Positions 10,350-20,994 of a DNA stretch of 36,039 nt are shown here, piece after piece. The position numbers and the translations under genes are program-made. Position 1 is the first letter of the stretch. The number at the start of each line of letters is the position of its first letter. This DNA is from Cochliopodium minus (Eukaryota; Discosea; Himatismenida; Cochliopodiidae), in NCBI GenBank assembly GCA_024220525.1, contig JAMYWO010000020.1, forward strand, positions 118,614 to 154,652, in the 5' to 3' direction. The notes below the pieces were generated by a model. The model was not told where the DNA came from and did no database searches. It saw nothing but the letters and a program-made list of their open reading frames with translations.

Positions 10350-11833
10350 TTATTTGACATAAAGCCCACTAAATATTTCTCTCAATCCATTTTTATTTGA
10401 ATTGACAACTCCAAGCCCATCAATCCAAAGAGTAGAACTCCCACCTTGATCCATTTCAACAGCTAAGGTAAAAAAATTTAAAAATAATTTAATAGAAAAA
10501 ATTATTTTAATAAAGAAATAAATTAAAGTAAATTTTGATAAGAAATTTAAAAATAAGGAAAAATAAAAATTAGAAAAAATTAAATTTTAACAAAGAAATA
10601 AATAATTAAAATAAATTTGAATAAATTATAAAAATTTTTTTACCATAACTAGCTTTAATAACATCCAACATGAAATATGCAAAAGGCTCAGTGTCGATAC
10701 CACAAGTCAAATTGGATCTAGGACAACCGTCATGACCATCTGTGACAACCAAAACTATTTGCTCCATGTTTCCTGGCTTCCCTATGAACCCCACTGCTGT
10801 GTTGGAAGAGTGTTCCCATCTGTTCAAGTTGAAGTCGTCCCATAATACCCCGTACACTCCTTTACCGTTTTCGTAACTAACTAGATTGGGTCCACATGCT
10901 ATTGCGTTCGGGTATTCTGCTCCTAGTTGTTCCCCTCTTTAGTTTGGTAAAAAAGTTTTCATAAAAAATGAAAAATAAGTTAAGTTTTCATAAAAAATAA
11001 AAAATAAAAAAAGGATATTATTTTTTAAAAAAATAATAAAATAATGTTGACTAAAAATTTCGAAAAATAAATTAATAATGATAAAAAATGTAGTTAGTTT
11101 AACATTATTTTTAAATTTTTATTGAGTAAAAATAAAAGAATAGGCCACAAATATTTAAAATATTAAAAATAAAAAGAGATTACCTTGATAACAATCTTGC
11201 ATGGCTGTTTTTTCCATCCAAAATGATTGCACTAGGATGTGAAAAACCAGGCAAATCACAATTACAAGATTTCAATGTGCCATTTATTCTCACAAAAGTG
11301 TCTCCTATTCCGTAATTGGGGTGACTCAAACTAACTTCTTTCAATGCGTCTTCTCTTGACTTTAAAAAACATACATCATCAAAAAAATGATCGTTTTTCA
11401 CTTCCCAAAAATATCCTCCATTAATAGCTGCTTTCGCACCTTATTTTTAATTTATAATTTATAATTTAAATGAAATTTAAATTTGAATTTTTTTTTTTTC
11501 CAAACCTGATATTTGTTCGATCATATCTGGTAAGTTTTGTAATCCTTTTGTTGTTTGATTGTTCACTGCAACGATTGGATATGCCTTGGTATTATTAAGA
11601 TTGGAATATACCACGTGGAAAATCAAGGGTCCAACCTTCCAGTCTCCTTTATCTTGATTTCCATTGTCTTTCATTTTGGATTGAGATTCTCCAGTGCAAT
11701 TATAAGAAATATATTTTATTCCTTCTGATACAACGTGATTCTTAACTATTGAACAATTCCAATTTGAATCAAATGCAAGGCAATCACATATTATAAAACA
11801 GAATATTAATATAATGGTCTGAGAAGCTTTCAT
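10350..11833 (-). CDS. Secreted phosphodiester glycosidase, NAGPA-domain family
   Basis: Four exons (11833-11506, 11439-11184, 10936-10644, 10462-10350) join in phase to 329 residues. The first 20 residues, MKASQTIILIFCFIICDCLA, form a signal peptide. The family hallmarks appear in order: AAINGGYFW near the start of exon 2, PSAIILDGKN and ARLLSRGEQLGAEYPNAIAC before the middle, AVGFIGKPGNMEQIVLVVTD with GHDGCPRSN, and the closing MDQGGSSTLWIDGLGVVNS. These match the NAGPA domain, first known from the lysosomal uncovering enzyme that removes the covering GlcNAc from mannose-6-phosphate. In microbes the domain occurs in exported phosphodiester glycosidases. Several Cys and NxS/T sites suit an oxidising secretory route. 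Length is close to a single-domain family member. The substrate cannot be told from sequence. Confidence 0.85.
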
Positions 11834-11987
11834 TTTTTTTTTTTAAACCCCTTTTTACAATTTGTAGTTGAATTTCTGTTAAAAATTTTTAGTTATAGTC
11901 AATTGTGACAAGCTTTTTTTGGGTCCAAACTTTTGATATAGCTTCAATTTTTATTGAGATTTATAAAAAAAATTGCTCAAATTTCCA

Positions 11988-13605
11988 ATGGGAAATTCCA
12001 ATAAAAAAAAGAAATTAGCAACTCTTTCCAACAAAAAAGTTGAGAATATTGAGAAGGATAAAGAGATATCTGAAGAGAAGATCTTTACATTTCAATTGAC
12101 TTGCCATTATGCTTATTTGATCTCTAGAATGATAGGAAAGAAATACAAAATACCAAAGGTAATGATATTTGAGAATTCAATCTTGCTCCATTTAATTTAC
12201 ATTGATCAATGAGATCCAAATGCTGATATTTTTTATAAAAATTTCAAATATCTTGAATATTTCGAATATCTTCGCATCAAATTTTTGAAGATGTTGAAAT
12301 CAGATCAAAAAAATTTCATAATCTAGAATTTTTCATTTTTCTTTTGTTTTCATTAAAAATTGAAATAAAAAATTTAAATATTTTTTCATATTAAAGCCTG
12401 TATCTCGCATGATCGCAGAATTTGTTATTAGCTCTTCCAACATTTTGGTGAGGACAGACAAAATAGAAGAAAAATACACAATAGAAAAGGTGTTGTACGA
12501 AGGATTCAAGTGTAACTTGTCCACTGCAATTTGTCCTAAGATGCACAACAAAAAAGTTGCTGTCAAAAGGATTCAAAATGAAAATCTATCATTGAACTTT
12601 AAAAAAAAAATGGGAGACTTTGTTTATAATTGTTACAAAGTGAGACACCCAAATATTGCCCATGTTTATGATGTTTATAAAGGCGAAGAATATTTTTACA
12701 TAGTTATGGAGTTGATGGAAAGTAAGATTTTAAAAAATTTTTAATAAAACAATAAACTATGAACTAATTTAATAAATAAAACAAACAATTCAGTTTTTTA
12801 ATAATAAAAAGAAAAATTGTTCAATTTTTGATAATAATAAATTTGAAAATAAAAATAAAAACTCTCCAATTTTTAAAAATGAATGGAAATTTGAAAATCA
12901 ATTTTTTTTCAACTTTTAAAAATTTAGATAATATTGTGAATCACTATTTAAAAAGCTCCTTTGTTACTGAAAAAGAAATTTCAGGGAGAATATCAGACAT
13001 CCTTCAAGCAATCCAATTTTTAGTAGAATACCGGATACGCAACCAAAATCTAAAAATAAACAACATATTCGTTCACCAAAACAAAGCTAAAATATCAGAT
13101 TATGGCCCTCAGATAAAATGTGGTAGAAGCAATTATGGAGAATTTCAAACCTTCTCCGTTGCTCCTGAGATTCTTGAAGGCATTTGTATGGACACTTGTT
13201 CAGATTTGTGGGCATTAGGTGTTATTACTTATTTACTTTTATGTGGTTTTCCTCCTTTCCATGGTAAAAAATAAAAGAATTTCTGTTAAAATTAATTGTA
13301 ATAATTTGAAATATCGAATTAAAAAAATTTTCAAATAATTATTTTAAATAGGTGAAACTATTCCGCAGTTTTTTGAAAAAGTCTTAAAGGCAAATTATGA
13401 TTTTCCAGAAGAAATGAACTGGAAATTTGTCTCGAATGTTGCAAAAGATTTTATTGAGAAGTTGTTGGTCGTGGATATAAAGAAAAGAATGACTTTGCCT
13501 GAAGCCTTGAAACATCCCTTTATAACAAGTAATGAAAATGAAAAGGAGATAGTTATTTTTGAGTATTTACAATATAATGAGACAATAATTAAAGAAGTTT
13601 ACTAA
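11988..13605 (+). CDS. CAMK-like protein kinase fold, probable pseudokinase, N-myristoylated
   Basis: Exons 11988-12158, 12397-12721, 12928-13263 and 13352-13605 join in phase to 361 residues. The start MGNSNKKKK is a classic N-myristoylation signal (Gly2, Ser4) plus a polybasic patch, so membrane attachment is expected. Kinase-fold landmarks are the VAVKRI beta-3 lysine, HPNIAHVYDVY, YFYIVMELME, DYG (KISDYGP) for DFG, VAPEIL for APE, SDLWALGVITYLLLCGFPPF for the F-helix and KRMTLPEALKHPFI for the C-terminus. These resemble CAMK-group kinases. Two key elements are degenerate. The glycine loop keeps one Gly (LYEGFKCNLSTA). The catalytic HRD loop reads NQN (IRNQNLKINNIFV), so the catalytic Asp is Asn. 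The Mg-binding Asn and DYG Asp remain, so nucleotide may still bind while phosphotransfer is doubtful. Confidence 0.82.
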
Positions 13606-13650
13606 AAAAAAGATTTAATAAAGATTTTAATAAATTATAAAGTTTTTTTT

Positions 13651-14619
13651 TTATTTTGATTTGTAAAAGTGAGAATGATCAAATGCATCTGTTTGTTCAA
13701 CTATCATATCGTTTTGATCAAACTTGAAAGTGGTGATCCCTTTCAAGTCAATATCTTGGCCAACAGGTAAACTCAAAGGGTTAGTTTGTTCAATCTTTCC
13801 TCTACAGTTCCAACTACAAATCCACAAATTAAAGCAATCAGAAGATGGACAAATTTCATATTGGTAAACAGTATCAGGTGCACAGATACGAAAATTTTCC
13901 AAGTGTTCTAGGGTCTTAATTATCTCTTCATTTTTTGATCTTGGGTTGTTCATTTTTGCGTTTTTATGGTAACTTCTCATTAAGAAATTGAGATCTAGTT
14001 TTCCGTTTAAGAATTGGAAGTAGTCATTGCATATTCTCTCTTTTGGAGAAATGAGCCCCTTCATTTGTTGAGTAAGATCTGTTGGATCCAAATAATCATA
14101 TGACTTTGTTAACTTTCCTTGATCATTGAAATAATATCTTGAACAAGTATCAACATAACACCTTGTTATTTTTTTTAAAAAGAAAAATGAATATAAAATT
14201 GAAATTTAATTATTTTTACCATTTTCCTGTTGCTTTTATACCACGAAAATCTTTTGAAAATTTTCCCCATGAAGTCCATGTTACTGCAACTGATCCGTCT
14301 TTACTCAATGTGTGAGAGCCTATCACGATACACATTGGAGAAAATGATTCAGAGTGTTGTTTGTAGAAATCCATAAACTCTGATTTCCCTTTCATCTCTT
14401 TTAATGGTTTATAACTTAAATTAAAAATAAAATTAAATATATTTATAAAATTTAATTATTTACAAAACTATATCATCTGAAATCAACTTTTCCATCTCTT
14501 CTATATTTGGAGATCCTTCGTTTGACCTTTATAAACTTTAAATTGGGCATTAATTTTAAAAAATTTAAAACTATTTACCAAGCTTCAATATAGCGCTTTG
14601 CACATTTTATTGGATTCAT
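13651..14619 (-). CDS. Tandem SnoaL/NTF2-like domain protein
   Basis: Exons 14619-14579, 14526-14464, 14414-14220 and 14161-13651 join in phase to 269 residues; start MNPIKCAKRYIEAW. The first domain (residues about 5-130) shows the SnoaL pattern: MEKLISDDIVFYKPLKEMKG, then FMDFYKQHSESFSP, a strand DGSVAVTWTSWGK, DFRGIKATGKW and FNDQGKLTKSYDYLDPTDL. The second domain (about 135-269) repeats it in worn form: NDYFQFLNGKLDLNFLMRSY, MNNPRSKNEEIIKTLEHLEN, the DLKGITTFKFDQNDMIVEQT strand and DAFDHSHFY. SnoaL/NTF2-like folds are small cone-shaped barrels used by polyketide cyclases, isomerases and scavenging proteins. Nothing here fixes the reaction. There is no signal peptide, so it is probably cytosolic. 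It sits tail-to-tail with the pseudokinase gene, 45 bases apart. Confidence 0.75.
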
Positions 14620-14841
14620 TTGATTGTTTTCTTTTTTTTTTTAATTTTATTTGTTTTTTATATTTTAATTTTAATTTTTGATAATAAAATTAAAAAATAA
14701 TTAGCTTAAAAAAAAAATTAATTAAAAAGCAAAATTTGCAAAATTGATTTAATTATGAAAGTTAATTAAGCAAATAAAAAAAAAAATGATCATTCTTTTA
14801 CTAAATTAGATCATAAAATTAGTTTGATTAAAAAAAAGGAC

Positions 14842-15037
14842 TTAATTTTTGAAGAGGGTAATTTTATCAGTATCATGATCAAGACTGAATCTAGGATTTT
14901 CTTTGTATTTATTCAAATCAAATTCTTTGTGATACTTAATCATGAAGACACATTCACCAATGATGTTGCAATCTTTCTCATGGAAATCTTTGTCGAAAAG
15001 GAAAGTCTCATGTGAATCACATTTCTTTTTACAACAA
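14842..15037 (-). CDS. Orphan 3'-terminal exon of an unidentified gene, cut by the N at 15038
   Basis: Reading the minus strand from the ambiguous base at 15038, an open frame starts CCKKKCDSHETFLFDKDFHE, runs on through CNIIGECVFMIKYHKEFDL and NKYKENPRFSLDHDTDKITL, and stops at TAA 14842-14844. The composition (Cys/His/Asp/Glu, non-repetitive, mixed codons) is clearly protein-like and contrasts with the flanks. It does not match the C-terminal half expected for the fumarylacetoacetase that lies just upstream on the same strand. It must therefore belong to another gene whose 5' part is missing from this assembly. The complementary open frame on the plus strand is a shadow. Cys/His spacing suggests possible zinc binding, but no family was recognised. 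Confidence 0.6.
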
Positions 15038-15200
15038 NAAATAAAAAAATAAAAAAATAAAAAAATAAAAAAATAAAAAAATAAAAAAATAAAAAAATAA
15101 AAAAATAAAAAAGTTAAAAAAATAAAAAATAAAAAAATAAAAAAAATAAAAAATTAATAATAAATTACTGAAATAAAATTAACAAAAATATAAATATTAC
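15038..15200. repeat. Ambiguous base and TAAAAAAA octanucleotide array in the broken FAH intron
   Basis: Position 15038 is an N. It is followed by about nine copies of an 8-base TAAAAAAA unit and then more irregular A/T repeat up to the FAH intron donor (GTAATA on the minus strand, bases 15195-15200). A repeat of this kind is a usual place for an assembly to collapse or for two contigs to be joined. The genes on the two sides do not fit together. Confidence 0.85.
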
Positions 15201-16626
15201 TCCAATCATTAAGGATGACAATTCCAAACAAATGATCACCCGCATTCTCGATCTTGATAGGCTCTCCAAGCTCATTTCCAGGACCAACAAAACACCCGAT
15301 CTCCAACTCAAAGTCCAAAAGGCCGCAAGGTCCCCACACTGGTGGCAAGTCGTCGTTAGGTCTCTTTTGTCCGTTGGGTCTTTTTAAGTCTGTTCCACTC
15401 ACTACTATAGAAGAAGATCTTCCGTGGTACCCTATTGGAAGTTTTTTTTTTGTTTAATAAAAATTATGTTTAAATATTTTTAAAATTTTTTTATAGAAAT
15501 AATTTTTAAATGAAAAATAATTTTTAATAAAAATTTATTGAAATAAAAAATTGATGAAAAAAAATTTTTAAATGAATGTTTAAACTCTACTTGATTCTAA
15601 TATTTTTTTTTTGAATGTGACTAGGATCTTGAATCAATTTAATAATTCGGATATTTAAATTTAAATGTACATAACAAAACAATTTGATTAATTTCTTTCA
15701 ATGAGTGACATGTTTTTAGTTTTGAATTAAAATATTGCTTTATTAAATAATTTAGAGAAAAATATACACAAAAGCAAAATTTTGGAAGTTTTTTAACATA
15801 AAATATTCAAAGAAAATAAAAAGAATGAAAAGAAAAATTAACATGATAAATTTCTTTTATAAAAGTGGTTATCTTCATAAAAAAAAAAAAAGTTACCAAT
15901 GGGAATATGAAGCCAGTTAGGCATCAATGCGTTTTCCTTTCCTCTGAACATGATTCCAACGTTTGTTGCATGTTGTCTGGAAGCATAAAAGTCAGTGTAG
16001 TCTCCTATATGTGAAGGGAGTAACATTTCTACTTTGCTTACTTCCACCAAAAGCTTTCCTTGCAATTCTTTGTTGTCTCTGATTGTTGCGTTGGAATCTG
16101 AGAGGAGTTCGGTTATTCTTTTTCTTACTTCTGACCATACAGTTTTTCCCAATGACATAAATTTGTTGAGTGTTTCCTTTAAAAAATGAGTTTTATATTT
16201 TTTTAAAATTATTTGATATGATTTCAAAGAAATTTCTCATAATTTGAAACATCTTTCTTTATTCTTTATAATGTTATTTTATGATGAAGATATTTGGTAT
16301 ATTTTAAATTGTTGGAGAAAATTCTCTTAGGTTTATCAAGAAAATTAATTTTCAAGTATTCATTGATTAATACAATCAATTTATATTGTACTCTTTAATA
16401 AATATTTTTTTTTTTATTTATTTTTTCTTACTTGTTCAAATGAATCAGCTACCTTTTGTTCTTTAAATAATCCCTCTTCATAAGCTCTTCTCAAATCGAG
16501 TATTTGGTTTGCAATTCTTACTCCAATAGAAGCCTTTTCATTTTTATTTCTTCTAAATACTCCATATGGCAAATTTTGGATAGGAAATTGTTCATCTTCT
16601 TGATATTGAATGAAACTTTTGCTCAT
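15201..16626 (-). CDS. fah: Fumarylacetoacetase, N-terminal 235 residues only
   Basis: Exons 16626-16432, 16176-15897 and 15431-15201 join in phase and follow animal FAH almost residue by residue: [130 protein letters not shown] and VILNDWS. The enzyme splits fumarylacetoacetate to fumarate and acetoacetate, the last step of tyrosine breakdown in the cytosol. The catalytic His of RQHAT and the four acidic metal ligands (Asp of YTDFY, both Glu of ELE, Asp of NDWS) are all present, so this half looks functional. The rest (about 180 residues, from ARDIQ in other species) should follow the intron that starts at 15200. That intron runs into the A/T repeat and the N, and no further FAH exon is seen. 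The truncation is most simply an assembly break. Confidence 0.93.
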
Positions 16627-16870
16627 TTTAATTTTTTTTGAATTCTTTTTTATTTATTCAGCAAAATATAAAAATTTTTTGATAAAAGAGTAGAAAGAAC
16701 GAATTATATTACAATATCATCAATTTCATTAATATCTGTTTCTCTTTTCATTTTTTTTGATGGTTATTTTTTAAATTTTTTATTCAGACCGCCATTATTC
16801 ATTCAATAAAAAAAATATCGTTTTAATTTTAATAAAAAAAAAAAAAAGAAAGTCACCAATTAAGAGTAAA

Positions 16871-19800
16871 ATGTTGATTGATAAAATTGAAAATAGCAAA
16901 GAAAATATAAAACCTTTAACACAAGGAAGATCAACCTCGATGCTTGAGAAAGTAACTTTGATGGATAAAGATGGGAAAGAAAATTATATCAAAGAGATGA
17001 AAGTGAAAATCGCTAAATGTATCGAAGAAGCTAAAACATCTGAGGATCCATTGAAACCATGGTTATATTATGTTTCTTGGGCAAGACAAATATACACACA
17101 TGAAGTTTCAAAATTATTGGAAGTAATAAAAACATAGATTTTTAAAAATTATGGTTCATAAATCAATATATTTAGATAATTGTGAAAGCATGCTCAGAAT
17201 TTCAATTAGGTAAAAAAATATTTTCATCAAATCAAATCAAAAATAAAATAAAATTGATTTCCTATTTAGATAAGAGATACAAGGATGATAAAAGATATCT
17301 TGAACTATGGCTTGAATATGCATTATATACCAAAAAAACAATGGGTATCTTTGAATTTCTTGCAACCCATGGTATTGGTATAGACAATCCAAGATTCTAC
17401 ATTGCCAAATCAGGTATTTTGGAAGATGGAGAATTCTATAGAGATGCAGATAAGGCTCTCCAAGATGGAATCAACAGAATAACCAATTTGGAAGATAGAA
17501 ACTTATTGAAGATGAATTACAAGCAATTATGCGCAAGAAATGAACAAAGAAAAAAACACCAAGAGGATTCAGATGAATATGAAGCTGTTGATTACAATTA
17601 CAAAAGAAGTGCATTGTCAACAATTGGAAGAAATAGTGAGAATATAGGAATTACCAACAACAAATCAAACTCGAATACAAGTAATAAAAAGAGCGAATTC
17701 GCAATCTTTGAAGATAAAAACTTTGAGACAGAAACAATGTACAATTTTGATTCAAAATCCACATGGGTGGGTGAAGAATTGCAAGAGAAAGAGAATATCA
17801 AGGCACCTAAACAATGGACAGGAAATAAAATCAAGCAGAAGATGCCAATCCAATCCACCCAACCAGATTTTGAGATCTTTGTCGATCAAAACTTCCAGGA
17901 GATAGGATACAAACCATCCAGCCAAACACAAACAATCCAATTGCAAGAGAAAAAAGGATCTGCCAAGAATGTTCAAGATGACGATGAGGAGGATGATGAA
18001 GATGATGAGAATACTGATTCAAGATCAGTATTGCAAAACAGAAATAAAAAAACTACTTTATCCAACAAACCATCTTTTAAACCAACATCCACAACTTCTA
18101 CTACATCATCATCCAAATCCTCATCTAGTTCTTCTTCTTCTTCTAGAAGTAAGCCATCGAGCTCTTCCTCTAACGGAAAGACTTTGAGAGGTCACAACGA
18201 AGAACTTTTGAAGGATGGAGTTTATTCTTTCGAGGAAATCAGAATGAAATACAAGAGAGAAACCATTTTCAGAAGAAGGAGGGTCGAGGCGGAGAGATCT
18301 TTGGAGCAAAAAGAAAGGGAAAGACAAAATTTGATGTTGTTGGAGTTGGAGAAGGAGAAAATGAAGAAGGAGATGGAGATGAAGAGACAAGAAGAGGAGA
18401 TCTTGGAGAGCCAAAAGAGACAAGAAAACAAAAAGAGAGCTTTTGGTGTTCAGGTTGACAAGAAGGAGAAAGAAACTATTGCTCCTGTTATCAAGAAAGA
18501 AAATACTCAGAAGATTGATACAAGGAGGATGAATGAGACTCTTCCTGAGGTCACTGCTACCATCAACTTTAACAACTTTGAGCTTCAGACTGTTTATGAT
18601 GATACCATCAAGATCCAGACCGAGATCTATGATGGATGTGATCTTGAAGAGCCTACCATCAATACCAAGAACGCCTTGAAGCAGTTGAACCTTGTTCTCA
18701 GTGCAAAGGTGGATGGCGAGGATGATCAGACACGTACTTTGAAGAACATCCCTTTCAGCTTCAAGCAAGATAGCACCAACAAGAAGACCAATGGGGAAAT
18801 TGCTCAGGAACTTGGTTTGAAGAAGAGCACACCTAAGATTCAATATGATGATGAGGAAGAAGAGGAGGAAGATGAGAATGATTTGATTGAGAGTTCTGTT
18901 TCTCAGTACACTGGCTTTGGATTGAGCAATAATGTTAATGATGGCGAGGAATTCGAGATTTATCAGGATGATACAGGCACCATCCCTATCCAATTGAACA
19001 CTGTTGCTAATGAGAGTTTTGAAATCTTCAATGATAATGAGAATGAAACAGAGAGACCTTCCACCATCTCCTTAATGAAATCTGAATTCTTTGAAATCGC
19101 CAATGATCGATCTGATTTTGGATCATTTAAAAGCAAGAACAAGATGATGCCTCCTATGACCCCAATCATCGAACAAGATGAGGATGAATCATCCTCCAAC
19201 AAATCCAGCTTCTTTCAAACCACACAAGTCAACATCAACAGATCCTCCATCGTTGAGAAACAACAAGAGAGGAAGTTTCCTCTTGCCAACATCCCTCCTC
19301 CACCTTCCCCTTCTGAATGTAGCTGTCTCAGTGTATTCAAAGATGAACATCAAAAAGAAATCTTCTCCAAGGTTTACATGCAAATAAAAACTAAAGAAGA
19401 AGTCTCCTCCTTCAACGAAAACTCTCCTACCATTGATGATGAAATTGATTTTGGAAACTCCATCTTTAATATCACCCGCAAGTTGAGCGAAGATGGGAGC
19501 AGAGCTACTTACTTGGTTGAAGATGTTTCCAATGTCACCTCTCTTGATGTTGAAAACTTGATCACTTATTACCTGAAAGTTGACAACCCTCCTTGCTTGT
19601 GGGAGTATTACATCTACTCAAAGATGGTCGAAAGATTCAGAAACGAGAAATACCAAAGATATTTCTTGAAGTATCATTCCGTTTATTCTTTCAATGACAA
19701 GTGTTTCATCTTGATGGATTATGACAGAGGTACCTTGGATAATGTGATTGAAGTTTATCAAAAGGCATCCAAGCAGATGGAAGAGATTCTCGTTGCTTTT

Positions 19801-20409
19801 TATTCCATCGAGATGATCAAGGCAATTGAGGCATTGCATTCTTTCGGAATCATCCATGCAAATCTTGATCTTCAATCATTCATGTTGAGATCTACATCTT
19901 CCGTAGAGAAATCATCCTGGGATGCAGATATCGAAGACACCAATTCTTTCTGGTTCAAAACTGGAGTACAACTCATGAACTTTCAAAACTCTATCGATTG
20001 CAATCTTTACCCTTCCAACACCATCTTCCAAGGATCATTGCCTTCCCAATCCAACTTTAAACAGATCTATCCTAACTGGACATTTCACACCGATTTTTAT
20101 GGTCTCGCAAGCAACATCTTCACCCTCTTGTTCCAACAAAAGATGAATGTCATCTTTGATGAACATTCCAACTCTTTTTCTCCCGAGTTCAATTTCCATC
20201 CTTCTTACCAAGTTGATATGTGGAAGTTTGTCTTTAAACAGCTCTTGAACTTCAAATCTTGTTCTGTCTCTCAATTTTCCACTCATTCTGTTCCTTATCT
20301 CGTGAATGTCCGCAAGGTTTTGGAATCATATCTTTCCTGCAAATCCATCTCTTCCAGGCTTTATGAATCTTTCACCAAACAAAACCTTCTTTTGCATGAT
20401 TACTTTTAA
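16871..20409 (+). CDS. MadBub / BUBR1-type spindle assembly checkpoint protein with degenerate kinase domain
   Basis: Two exons (16871-17122 and 17176-20409; 53-base intron) give 1161 residues. KEN1 at residue 10 sits in SKENIKPLTQGRSTSMLEKV, very close to human BUBR1 (SKENVQPLRQGR). The Mad3/BUB1 TPR-like region spans about 55-195 (DPLKPWLYYVSWARQIY, RYLELWLEYALYTKK, FEFLATHGIGIDNPRFYIAK). Next is a cassette of ABBA motif FAIFED (259), KEN2 (289) and ABBA motif FEIFVD (316). A GLEBS-like Bub3-binding motif (DGVYSFEEIRMKYKRE) lies near 431, followed by a charged coiled coil. A CDI-like motif (EPTINTKNALKQLNLVL) lies near 575. Two more ABBA-like motifs, FEIYQD and FEIFND, are near 677 and 699. 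Residues about 837-1161 are a Bub1-type kinase fold keeping the Lys (YYLKVDNPPCLWEYYI) but with HGD changed to HAN, its Lys and Asn lost, and DFG changed to NFQ. It should inhibit APC/C-Cdc20 and bind Bub3 at kinetochores; phosphotransfer is unlikely. Confidence 0.94.
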
Positions 20410-20994
20410 TCAAAAAACAAAAGAAGATATAACTTTTTAATTCATTGATTTTAATTGATTCAGTTTATTAAAAAGTTTTTCTTTTTTTTGGAAACATTTT
20501 TTTTATTTTTTTCAATTAAAGGAAAAATCATAATATTTTTTCCGTAAAAATTTAAATACAAGAAATGAAATCTTTATGTCTTGTATCTCATAAAGCAATC
20601 TCAATCTAAAACTTTCATAAAATAAAAATTTTGAGACAAATAACCTTTTTTTATTTCAACGAATATAAATTATAAATAAAAAAAAAAATAAAACAAAAAT
20701 TAGCTGTTAGAATATAAAAAAAATTTAAAAAAAAATTGATTAGGAAAACAAAAACCAATTCAAAATATCCTTTTTTAACATTCTACAGGTAATTCATTCT
20801 AAAAATTTTCAATATACAATATATTTTTTAAAAAGGGAAAATATATTACGTCATTTCAAAAATATTGATACAATAATCAAAAAAATTATGCTTCAATCAT
20901 TTTATTCCTTACTTATCTTGATAGAAATTCTTCAATAAAGAAATAATTCGGATCAAAAAAATATTTTGAATTGAAAAAATATAAACAAACAAAA
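20410..20994. other. Intergenic, no gene seen
   Basis: AT-rich spacer between the checkpoint gene and the UBL-A20-AN1 gene, both on the plus strand. It would hold the terminator of the first and the promoter of the second. No open frame, repeat array or RNA-like stem was recognised. Confidence 0.55.

Noticed and set aside
14824-15015. Plus-strand 63-codon frame
   Set aside because: Opposite of the minus-strand orphan exon, whose residues are far more protein-like and end at a TAA.
18121-18993. 290-codon minus-strand frame inside the checkpoint gene
   Set aside because: It is the antisense of the charged linker and coiled coil of MadBub; the plus frame has the clear motifs and codon bias.
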